From a candidate division Kazan bacterium RIFCSPLOWO2_01_FULL_48_13 (GTDB lineage Bacteria; Patescibacteriota; Kazan-3B-28; UBA10110): a DNA stretch of 35,450 nt. How positions within the stretch are numbered: the first letter of the stretch is position 1; the number at the start of each line of letters is the position of its first letter. Where the stretch lies: NCBI GenBank assembly GCA_001771275.1, contig METE01000004.1, positions 135,819 through 171,268 on the forward strand. The letters run 5' to 3'. The position numbers and the translations under genes were made by a program. This document shows positions 16,901 to 23,497 of the stretch, in pieces. The notes beneath the pieces are model-generated. The model ran no database searches. It saw only the letters and a list, made by a program, of their open reading frames with translations, and was not told the origin of the DNA.

Positions 16901-17468
16901 TCTGCTGATCGGCGATATGCGGATGATGCTGCATCTCTAAATAGTAATTGCCGGGAAAAACTTTCTGATGCCAGGCTAACAGTTCCTCAATTCGTTTTTC
17001 ATCACCCGCTAAGACAGCCGACGGCAGCTCCCCCCTTAAGCACCCCGATAACACCACCAACCCTTCGGCGTGCTGCTCCAAAAACTCATAATCGATCCGC
17101 GGCCGATAGTAGTAGCCATCGATATGCGCCTTGGTGCTGATCTTCATTAAATTAAGATAGCCCTGAAAGTTGCGGGCCAGCAGCGTCAGATGAAAATAAT
17201 CTTTCTTGCCGGTAGCGGTCGGCGTTTTATTCAATAAGCTGCCCCGCACAATATAGATCTCACAGCCGATGATCGGTTTGATCCCAGCCTTAAGGCAGCC
17301 TTCATAAAATTCGATCACACCGTACATCGCCCCGTGATCGGTGAGCGCCAATGCATCGCCCCCCTGCTCCTTGGCTTTGGCAATCAGATCAGGGATCTTG
17401 CTTAGGCCATCCAACAGGCTGTAGTGGCTATGAACATGCAGATGAACAAATTTTGCTTTCTCATCCAT
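13944..17468 (-). CDS. dnaE: DNA polymerase III alpha subunit
   Basis: The main replicative polymerase. The 1174-aa protein has the usual DnaE1 layout: an N-terminal PHP domain ([26 protein letters not shown]), palm with the catalytic aspartates in [12 protein letters not shown] (about residues 400-409) after [14 protein letters not shown], fingers ([27 protein letters not shown]), helix-hairpin-helix region, and a C-terminal OB domain (about 985-1060, [26 protein letters not shown]). No intein or frameshift was seen. Length is normal. An extended -10 box (17494-17502) supports its own promoter in the 42-bp gap upstream. Confidence 0.98.
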   Translation of the reverse strand: [1174 protein letters not shown]

Positions 17469-17493
17469 AGTTAAAACCCAAGGAATACCCTCT

Positions 17494-17502
17494 ATTGTAA
17501 CA
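17494..17502 (-). promoter_or_regulatory. Extended -10 promoter of dnaE
   Basis: TGTTACAAT on the minus strand (TG at 17502-17501, TACAAT 17499-17494). No good -35 was found. The start near 17487 gives a leader of about 20 nt. Confidence 0.45.
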
Positions 17503-17510
17503 GATGGTTT

Positions 17511-18143
17511 TTACCGTTTCCGGCGCTCAAAAAATATCCAGCTCACCGCCACCACCCCTAAAATAATGGCTAACAGCAAGATCAGCCACCAGACCCAGCT
17601 TAAAACAAAATGAGTAAAACCCACTGCCAGATCGACCAGCCATTGGCCTGGCGCAGTATCAGCCAAAAACCACACTCCCACCAAAAATATCAATACTCCT
17701 ACCAATAACCCGCGCAGCAGCTGCGGATGCGATTCGCCAAAATACACCCACTCGTTGATAAATCGCTGCCACCAGCCTTTGGCTTCAAAATCACGGCCCA
17801 TTAAATCCAAAATGGCTTGTAGATAGATCGCTGTGGCATGTTCAGCCGTCTTCCGATCAATCGTAAACCCCGGCACCTCCACAATATCTTCGTAAACTTT
17901 GCGCGATTCCAATACCCCTTTTAAATTAGACAGCTGCCCTGCCACATTTTGGATTGCTTCGTGCATCGTCTCGCCAAAGCTGACAATCCCTAAGACTTCA
18001 CGGAACAATTTGTCCGCCTCGATCACCGCCATCCCGTAGGCCAGGTGATGCTTCATCGACAGCAGCCGCTCAATTCGCTTCCACTCTTTCTCGATGATGA
18101 TCTCTTCCTGATCCATCGCTTTAGTGGGCTCTTGGTCGTCCAT
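17511..18143 (-). CDS. Helical protein with two C-terminal membrane segments
   Basis: A 210-aa protein of unknown function. The N-terminal 120 residues are predicted all-helical (MAVIEADKLFREVLGIV; TAEHATAIYLQAILDLMG). Two membrane segments follow at about 140-162 and 180-206, and it ends FFERRKR, a positive cytoplasmic tail. The helical part recalls HEPN-type proteins common in these genomes. The spot where HEPN nucleases have R-x4-H reads RKVYED, so any nuclease activity is doubtful; this is inference from pattern only. I choose the ATG at 18143, one base after the leuS stop, over the TTG at 18152. Coupled to leuS. Confidence 0.8.
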   Translation of the reverse strand: MDDQEPTKAMDQEEIIIEKEWKRIERLLSMKHHLAYGMAVIEADKLFREVLGIVSFGETMHEAIQNVAGQLSNLKGVLESRKVYEDIVEVPGFTIDRKTAEHATAIYLQAILDLMGRDFEAKGWWQRFINEWVYFGESHPQLLRGLLVGVLIFLVGVWFLADTAPGQWLVDLAVGFTHFVLSWVWWLILLLAIILGVVAVSWIFFERRKR

Positions 18144-18144
18144 A

Positions 18145-20949
18145 CTATTCAACTATCAAATTAATAATCCGGCCTGGGACATAGTGGCTTTTAACGATCT
18201 GTTTGCCAGATAAATGAGCGGACAAAGCGGGTAGTGCTGTCGCTGCCTCTCGGATCTTGTCTTCGCTGTCGGTTGGCGATACCGATAAGACTCCCCGCAA
18301 CCGGCCATTTACCTGAACCGCTACTTTCACTAAATCTTCGATCAGCAGCGCCGGATCAAATTGCGGCCAGGCCGCCTTAAAAATACTTTGCTCATATCCT
18401 AACTTATCATAGATCTCTTCGGCGAGATGAGGCACTATGGGGGCCAGTAGCTTAACTAATTTTTCTAATGTCGGCTTGGTAATCCCCTTGGCAAAACACC
18501 GATTAACAAACTCCATCGACGAGCTGACTATCGTATTAAATTTCATCTGATCAATATCCTCGGTCACTTTTTTGATCAACTTATGAATCGCTCGATCAGT
18601 TTCGGGAGCTTTAGCCATGGGCTTTAGGCTCCAGAGCCGGTTCAAAAACCGGCGCACCCCTTCGATCCCCGCCGTGCTCCACGGCAGCGATTGATCAAAC
18701 GGACCCATAAACATTTCATACATCCTTAAGGCATCCGCCCCAAATACCTCCACCACCTCATCCGGGTTGACCACATTACCTTTGGATTTGCTCATCTTAT
18801 CTCCGTCCGCGCCCAGGATTAGTCCCTGATGCCGCAACTTCAAGAACGGCTCATCAAAATCAAGATATCCCAATTTATGCAGGACTTTTACAATAAACCG
18901 CGCATACAATAGATGGCCATTGGTATGTTCGGATCCGCCAATATAGAGATTCACCGGCATCCAATACTTTAATGATGCAGCGCTGGCAAACTCCGAGGTA
19001 TTGTGGGGATCACAATAGCGCAAGAAGTACCACGACGAGCAGACAAAGGTGTCCATTGTATCCAATTCCCGGCGCGCTCCCCGACCATATTTTTTGGCTA
19101 CCCCGGCTTGAAATTTCTTAGACAGCGCCAACGGCGATTCTCCGGTTGGCTGAAAATCAACATCCGTCGGCAACATCACCGGCAGGTCCGCCTCGTCTAC
19201 CGACACCGTTGTGTACTGACCCGCTGACCCGCTAATTTGCTTATATACTATCGGTATCGGCGCTCCCCAATATCGCTGACGAGAAATCAGCCAGTCGTGC
19301 AGTTTATATTGTACTTTTAATTCCCCACCAAACTTTTTGGCAATTTTCGCCGCCGCCTCTTTTGAGCTTTGACCATTAAACTCTTCTGAATTAATCAAAA
19401 CGCCTGTATTTGGATGAATCAACAGCTCCCTATAGAAACCATCCGCCCCCTCAGCCAACCAGCTGTAGACGTTTTCCGAAATCTCCCCTGGCTGCTCATC
19501 ATTAAAAGTCGCTCCATATCGGTCAATCAAATCATTGGTCTCTTCCGTAAGCTCCATTTCCTCCAGTCGACCATCCTTATGCTTAAAAATAAAATAAAAG
19601 CCGGCGGGGGTGCTGAATTCATTCCAAAAACCAGGCCGGATAACACCTCTGATGAATTGCTTGTATCCATCCAGCTGGTCAAAGGGTATTTCAATTTTAA
19701 AATCACCGCCGGATGTCTTGCCAACCACTTTCGCGCTAAGCTTTTTTAAATCGCTTTCATTCACCCCCATCACAAAACTGCGACTCTCCATCGTCGATTT
19801 CAATATTACTGGAATAATCGGCAGATCAAACTTCTTCGCAAATTCAAAATCTCGTTCATCGTGGGCTGGTACCGCCATAATGGCGCCCGTTCCATAATCG
19901 GTCAGCACATAGTCAGCTATCCAAATCGGGATGTCTTTACCGGTCGCCGGATTAACCGCGAAGCTTCCCGTAAATACACCTGTTTTTTCATGGGCCATCT
20001 TCCTGTCCAGCGCACTCTTTTTTTGGGTAGCGACAATATATTTATCTACCTCCGCCTTTTGTTCTGGCGTGGTCAGTTTTTCAACCAGATCATGTTCCGG
20101 CGCCAACACTAAATAGGTCGCCCCAAACAATGTGTCCGCCCGAGTCGTAAACACCTCGATTTTCCAATCGTCATGCCGAACTTGTTTCGGCATCTCGCCG
20201 TCAGATCCTGAATCAGGTTCAGGATGACAAGCGACTTGGAATTTTAAGGAAGCGCCTTCAGAGCGCCCAATCCAGTTCCGCTGTCCCATTTTGGTCGATT
20301 CTGGCCAGTCTAATTTATCCAAACCGCCGATCAGCTCGTCGGCAAAATCGGTGATCTTAAAGAACCACTGCTTTAATTTCTTCTGCTCCACTTCGGTATC
20401 ACAGCGATAGCAGCGGCCATCGATCACCTGCTCATTGGCCAGCACTGTCTGGTCCTTCGGACACCAGTTGGCATAGGCCTCTTTCTGATAGGCATAGCCG
20501 TTATCGTACAGGGTTTTAAAAATCCACTGAGTCCATTTATAATAATTTGGATCAGCGGTGCTTATCTCCCTATCCCAATCATAGGCAAACCCTAACGCCT
20601 TAACCTGCTGACTAAACCGAGCAATATTGGCTTTGGTTAATTTGGCTGGCGGCTGTCCGACCTGAATGGCATAGTTTTCGGCCGGCAGGCCAAAGGCATC
20701 CCAACCTACTGGTCTCATTACATTGAGGCCAAGCATCCGGTGGTACCGAGCGAGTATATCCGTGGCGGTATAGCCCCTGGGGTGCCCGACATGCAAACCA
20801 TCCCCCGAAGGGTAGGCAAACATATCCAAAGCATAAAACTTGGGTCGATTATCATTATCCACCGCTTTAAAAGATTGGTTGGCAGCCCAAAACTTCTGCC
20901 ATTTCCGCTCAACCTTTTGATGATTATACTTCTTGATCGCCACTTTCAT
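18145..20949 (-). CDS. leuS: Leucyl-tRNA synthetase with two insertions
   Basis: Class I synthetase that charges tRNA-Leu. The 934-aa protein shows HVGH (residues 53-56, HIGH motif), the TTRADTLFGA motif of the CP1 editing domain, and GDKMSKSKGN (about 716-725, KMSKS loop). Two oddities: residues about 241-260 are encoded by a palindromic repeat (20169-20228) just before the editing motif, and about 100 or more extra residues (roughly 380-500, starting after LPIIPVIL) interrupt the editing region before the segment HDWLISRQRYWG. Both keep the frame and flank catalytic motifs without breaking them, so the enzyme should be active. The downstream membrane-protein gene is coupled. Confidence 0.97.
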   Translation of the reverse strand: MKVAIKKYNHQKVERKWQKFWAANQSFKAVDNDNRPKFYALDMFAYPSGDGLHVGHPRGYTATDILARYHRMLGLNVMRPVGWDAFGLPAENYAIQVGQPPAKLTKANIARFSQQVKALGFAYDWDREISTADPNYYKWTQWIFKTLYDNGYAYQKEAYANWCPKDQTVLANEQVIDGRCYRCDTEVEQKKLKQWFFKITDFADELIGGLDKLDWPESTKMGQRNWIGRSEGASLKFQVACHPEPDSGSDGEMPKQVRHDDWKIEVFTTRADTLFGATYLVLAPEHDLVEKLTTPEQKAEVDKYIVATQKKSALDRKMAHEKTGVFTGSFAVNPATGKDIPIWIADYVLTDYGTGAIMAVPAHDERDFEFAKKFDLPIIPVILKSTMESRSFVMGVNESDLKKLSAKVVGKTSGGDFKIEIPFDQLDGYKQFIRGVIRPGFWNEFSTPAGFYFIFKHKDGRLEEMELTEETNDLIDRYGATFNDEQPGEISENVYSWLAEGADGFYRELLIHPNTGVLINSEEFNGQSSKEAAAKIAKKFGGELKVQYKLHDWLISRQRYWGAPIPIVYKQISGSAGQYTTVSVDEADLPVMLPTDVDFQPTGESPLALSKKFQAGVAKKYGRGARRELDTMDTFVCSSWYFLRYCDPHNTSEFASAASLKYWMPVNLYIGGSEHTNGHLLYARFIVKVLHKLGYLDFDEPFLKLRHQGLILGADGDKMSKSKGNVVNPDEVVEVFGADALRMYEMFMGPFDQSLPWSTAGIEGVRRFLNRLWSLKPMAKAPETDRAIHKLIKKVTEDIDQMKFNTIVSSSMEFVNRCFAKGITKPTLEKLVKLLAPIVPHLAEEIYDKLGYEQSIFKAAWPQFDPALLIEDLVKVAVQVNGRLRGVLSVSPTDSEDKIREAATALPALSAHLSGKQIVKSHYVPGRIINLIVE
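20169..20228. repeat. Double-hairpin palindromic repeat inside leuS
   Basis: Two perfect 8-bp hairpins lie side by side: ATGCCGAA/TTCGGCAT (20173-20180 with 20186-20193) and ATCCTGAA/TTCAGGAT (20205-20212 with 20218-20225). The ends GTCAT (20170-20174) and ATGAC (20224-20228) are inverted. Read in leuS it encodes HPEPDSGSDGEMPKQVRHD. Related GTCATCCTGAA...TTCGGCATGAC palindromes are, to my knowledge, widespread intergenic repeats in several bacterial groups including these lineages. Confidence 0.85.
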
Positions 20950-20979
20950 ACCCAGGCTTTTTATCTGTCCAGTAGCTTA

Positions 20980-21008
20980 ATTTTAACATGGAGTCCCCAC
21001 CTATCTAA
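20980..21008 (-). promoter_or_regulatory. Candidate leuS promoter
   Basis: TTAGAT (21008-21003), 17-base spacer, TAAAAT (20985-20980) preceded by TGT (extended -10), on the minus strand. The start near 20973 gives a leader of about 24 nt before leuS. Confidence 0.45.
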
Positions 21009-21038
21009 AATATCTTGCTACGGCCCAATAGGACGAAC

Positions 21039-21100
21039 ATCCCACACTAACAGACCATAAACTAACAAAAAACACGGATTGGTCTGTTTAGTGCTGGGAT
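21039..21100. other. Long imperfect hairpin upstream of leuS
   Basis: ATCCCACACTAACAGACCA (21039-21057) pairs with the 21 bases at 21080-21100 over about 19 bp with two one-base bulges, around a 22-nt AT-rich loop. It lies in the 266-bp gap between the 98-aa ORF and leuS. I could not match it to a T-box or other known leader. If transcribed it would be a very stable stem. Confidence 0.65.
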
Positions 21101-21147
21101 AAGAAAAGCCGGGCATATCCTTGAAAATCTCAAGGTAGAGGCCCGGT
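21101..21147 (-). terminator. Probable terminator after the 98-aa gene
   Basis: On the minus strand CCGGGC (21146-21141) pairs with GCCCGG (21114-21109), and nested CCTTGA (21135-21130) pairs with TCAAGG (21124-21119). CTTTTCTT follows. It lies 69 bp past the stop of the 98-aa gene. The internal loops make it less regular than a classic terminator. Confidence 0.5.
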
Positions 21148-21215
21148 TAATCGAGATTGGGAGTTGCCCAGCTATTGATCGCGTGTCCAAATACCCTCAT
21201 TTACTCCTCCTGCAG

Positions 21216-21512
21216 CTATGGGTTGCCGGCACTAACCAGGATCTCTTGCAACACCTGCTCCATCGCCTCTCGCTTGGTAGCCTTGCCCTTCTTCACCCCC
21301 TGATCGACCTTCCGGCGAAATAGATGAGCCTGCTCTTTACTAAACACAATCTGCACCCCGGGCAGCTCTTTTAGTTCTGCTTTGGTGCAACGCTTGTGTA
21401 AAGTTGTGCGGTTCTCAACCACCGGTTCTAGGATGATCACCTCGTAATCGTCGGGTTGGTCTGGGGGGAAGATGAGGCAGGTGGGTTGATTGGGGAGAGC
21501 TTTGCCAGACAT
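21216..21512 (-). CDS. Hypothetical 98-aa protein
   Basis: I do not recognise this protein. It is small and soluble, with a Pro-rich N-terminal third (LIFPPDQPDDYEVIILEP) and a basic helical second half (FSKEQAHLFRRKVDQGVKKGKATKREAMEQVLQEIL). No signal peptide or membrane segment is seen. It is a real gene by its signals: a strong SD, AAGGAGG, 8 nt before the ATG, and a good promoter (21566-21593), with terminator-like stems downstream. It appears monocistronic. The charged second half could bind nucleic acid, but no motif proves it. Confidence 0.7.
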   Translation of the reverse strand: MSGKALPNQPTCLIFPPDQPDDYEVIILEPVVENRTTLHKRCTKAELKELPGVQIVFSKEQAHLFRRKVDQGVKKGKATKREAMEQVLQEILVSAGNP

Positions 21513-21565
21513 GGGCTTCGCCTCCTTGTCTGCGACAGACTACAAACTGAACTACAAAAACACCT

Positions 21566-21593
21566 GTTTTATCCCCGTCGTTCCTTTTGTCAA
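21566..21593 (-). promoter_or_regulatory. Promoter of the 98-aa gene
   Basis: Consensus TTGACA (21593-21588), 16-base spacer, TAAAAC (21571-21566) on the minus strand. The leader to the ATG at 21512 is about 47 nt and contains the strong SD. Confidence 0.7.
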
Positions 21594-21638
21594 AGAACAT
21601 GGTGGATAGCTGGGCAACAGTTTCAACAGGCGCTTATA

Positions 21639-22295
21639 TTATACCGCCAGATCCGCTTTAATAAACGACTCCATCTTCTCGCGATAGTCGCGAAAGAGAA
21701 CGTGGATATCATAGGTAAATTGATCCGGATTGGCTGATAGTTCCCGAGCCAGAGCATCTAAGGTATAGAGCAGAACCCCCTTAGCTTCTCGGTCAACGGT
21801 TTTAATCGCCCCACCGTACAAACCAAAGAAAAGGTGGACCTTGTTAGCAATAACAACCTTCTCGCCATTAATGACCTTTTCCGAGTTGAATATGCGTACA
21901 CCCACCTGCTTCACTAGGGCAATGGTACTAAGATGGCTCCTTAAAAGCTGATGCGTTTTACGAAAATCTTCATCAGTACGCAAAACAATCGACGGGACCT
22001 GTAGCTCTTGGACAGTTTCGACCATGACCGAGTAGTCATCCGAATCTCCATATTGGATATGCCCACCAATCGATTTGTCCATCAGCCCGGCATTATGGAA
22101 CTTGGTGTCGGATCGCTTTTGGAGATATATCTCCCCCTTTTCGTCAAACATCAAAATGGCAATAATACCAACAGCCCTAGTCGGCTCGCCCGTCTCTTTA
22201 AAAGCCTTAATCTGCTCAGCATAAAACTCGCCGCGATCCATCGGGATATCGACACCGGGGTTGTTGAGCATATAAGTAGTAACGATCTCGCTCAT
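21639..22295 (-). CDS. Divergent Nudix hydrolase-like protein
   Basis: A 218-aa protein with a Nudix-type fold. GIIAILMFDEKGEIYLQKRSDTKFHNAGLMDKSIGGHI (from residue 43) is the typical lead-in, close to IPP-isomerase-like Nudix proteins. The Nudix box (78-100) is degenerate: G78-x5-D84-x7-V92-E93-T-V-Q96-E97-L-Q99, where the consensus has E, R-E, E-E and G. Two of the three box glutamates remain, so metal binding is possible but weakened. The substrate is unknown. It starts 14 bases after the encoded CCA of tRNA-Ala and has no SD, so its mRNA is probably released by tRNA 3'-end processing or read through the tRNA. Confidence 0.75.
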   Translation of the reverse strand: MSEIVTTYMLNNPGVDIPMDRGEFYAEQIKAFKETGEPTRAVGIIAILMFDEKGEIYLQKRSDTKFHNAGLMDKSIGGHIQYGDSDDYSVMVETVQELQVPSIVLRTDEDFRKTHQLLRSHLSTIALVKQVGVRIFNSEKVINGEKVVIANKVHLFFGLYGGAIKTVDREAKGVLLYTLDALARELSANPDQFTYDIHVLFRDYREKMESFIKADLAV

Positions 22296-22309
22296 GGGAT
22301 GATATTTTC

Positions 22310-22385
22310 TGGTGGACCGTACCGGGATCGAACCGGTTACCTCCGCACTGCCAGCGCGGCGCTCTACCAGGTGAGCTAACGGCCC
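22310..22385 (-). tRNA. tRNA-Ala (GGC), CCA encoded
   Basis: On the minus strand GGGCCGT (22385-22379) pairs with ACGGTCC (22320-22314). The G3-U70 wobble pair that identifies alanine tRNAs is present. The anticodon loop CTGGCAG gives anticodon GGC (GCC/GCU codons). T-arm is CCGGTTCGATCCCGG, discriminator A, and CCA is encoded at 22312-22310. Its first base directly follows the stop codon of the HTH/LAGLIDADG-like gene (stop at 22388-22386). Confidence 0.97.
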
Positions 22386-23075
22386 TTATTGGACTATTTC
22401 AGGCAGAACCTTAGTAGCTTGGATTATATCGTTTAATATGTCTGCAGAGAAGTATGTAATCCTACAAACCCCTTTATATTCTTTCTTTAAAGTCGGTTTC
22501 CCAATAGTTCTGGGATCAATTTGAGCATTATAGAAAAGTTCTCTTCTTATGCCTGTGACTTTTCTCCAGAACTTCTCCAGAGCTTTAATATCACTGTCTG
22601 CTCTGCATTGTAGAGTAACCCGAAATTTATTTTCATCAACTGCATAGCATCCCCTTAATGCGGACAAAAACACCCTAATTACGCCTGGATCGGAATTACC
22701 GAAGTCCACAGACCCTCTCATAGTTTTACTTCCTTCCGCCCAGTAGAGACTGACCAAAAGTAGTTTATAAAAAATTGGGGAATCGCTGATTATGTTAAAA
22801 AATGTGCGATTCTTGTCCTTCAGTTCTTCAGCTTTTACGGCAGTTTGCTCTTTCTTCAGTGTGGCAGACTTTATTCTCGCTTTAGCCAGGCCTTCATTGG
22901 CAAGGACACTAATTCTACGATAATATTCATCACTCATTGGGATACTGCGCAGCCAGTAGTTTAATGTACTCTTGGGTATAGAAACCCCAAGTTCCTTGGA
23001 TATCTCTGCATAGGTCACCCCTCGTGCTCGCAGACTAATGGCACGGTCACGGATTGTAGATGAAGTTCTTTTCAC
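22386..23075 (-). CDS. HTH plus LAGLIDADG-endonuclease-like protein
   Basis: A 229-aa protein. Residues about 8-45 form a resolvase-like helix-turn-helix (RAISLRARGVTYAEISKELGV...STLNYWL). After a charged helical linker, LYWAEGSK (110-117) followed by DFGNSDPGVIRVFLSAL resembles the core of LAGLIDADG-type homing endonucleases (L-x3-Y-x-AEGS). The second catalytic repeat is not obvious. I infer a DNA-binding protein related to homing endonucleases; catalysis is unproven. It is neither an intron nor an intein protein here, and it ends flush against tRNA-Ala. The GTG start at 23075 lies 7 bases from an extended -10, so the mRNA may be leaderless. By eye it is more AT-rich than its neighbours. 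Confidence 0.65.
   Translation of the reverse strand: MKRTSSTIRDRAISLRARGVTYAEISKELGVSIPKSTLNYWLRSIPMSDEYYRRISVLANEGLAKARIKSATLKKEQTAVKAEELKDKNRTFFNIISDSPIFYKLLLVSLYWAEGSKTMRGSVDFGNSDPGVIRVFLSALRGCYAVDENKFRVTLQCRADSDIKALEKFWRKVTGIRRELFYNAQIDPRTIGKPTLKKEYKGVCRITYFSADILNDIIQATKVLPEIVQ
22423..22451 (-). promoter_or_regulatory. Promoter of tRNA-Ala inside the upstream gene
   Basis: TTCTCT (22451-22446), 17-base spacer, perfect TATAAT (22428-22423) on the minus strand, within the 3' end of the HTH/LAGLIDADG-like gene. The start near 22416 is about 30 nt before the mature tRNA end. Confidence 0.5.
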
Positions 23076-23081
23076 CCCCTA

Positions 23082-23090
23082 ATTGTACCA
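23082..23090 (-). promoter_or_regulatory. Extended -10 of the HTH/LAGLIDADG-like gene
   Basis: TGGTACAAT on the minus strand (23090-23082). Only six bases separate it from the GTG start codon at 23075, so transcription should begin at or within a base of the start codon. No -35 was found. Confidence 0.5.
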
Positions 23091-23119
23091 CAGACAGCCA
23101 CTATGGGGCGACCCTCTAA

Positions 23120-23497
23120 CTAAATCTTTAAATTCCGGGAGAAGAGATGTAGGATCGGCAATTGCTTTTCCACCCCCTTCACGGCAAAGTATACTCCCAC
23201 GCCGCTAATGCCAGCAAAGCCAAGCCAAGCCAATTTGCTCAGCCATTGCATCAGAGTTAATGCGCCAAAAGAGAACACTGAAGTCAGAAAAGCATCCACC
23301 AACCAGAGAATCACCATCACCACCACCTCGGCCAGAAATAATGTTACGCCCTGGCGGACATGGAACATTACAAATTTATCTTCCCGCTTAGCCACCCACG
23401 GTACTACGAATAGGATAGATAAGTAGCTCAACCCGGCAAAGACACGAGTGTCCAACTCCAGCGAGCTAACCGACTGATTAGGATTCTGTTCTTCCAT
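23120..23497 (-). CDS. Small membrane protein, Tic20/DUF4870-like
   Basis: A 125-aa integral membrane protein. It has three to four hydrophobic segments: FAGLSYLSILFVVPWVA, VTLFLAEVVVMVILWLVDAF, LMQWLSKLAWLGFAGISGVGVYFAV. The phrase REDKFVMFHVRQGVTLF, with its F-H-x-RQG motif, is the hallmark of the DUF4870/Tic20-like family, whose function in bacteria is not established. I choose the ATG at 23497, 7 bases after a TATAAT box; the ATG at 23506 is the alternative. The start overlaps the end of the preceding O-antigen-ligase-like gene by 20 bases. Confidence 0.75.
   Translation of the reverse strand: MEEQNPNQSVSSLELDTRVFAGLSYLSILFVVPWVAKREDKFVMFHVRQGVTLFLAEVVVMVILWLVDAFLTSVFSFGALTLMQWLSKLAWLGFAGISGVGVYFAVKGVEKQLPILHLFSRNLKI

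Noticed and set aside
20950-21215. T-box or other amino-acid riboswitch ahead of leuS
   Set aside because: Stable stems exist, but I see no T-box sequence, AGUA bulge or specifier loop, so I list only hairpins.
21415-21600. 61-codon minus-strand frame overlapping the 98-aa gene
   Set aside because: Shares the region with the gene that has the SD and promoter; no signals of its own.
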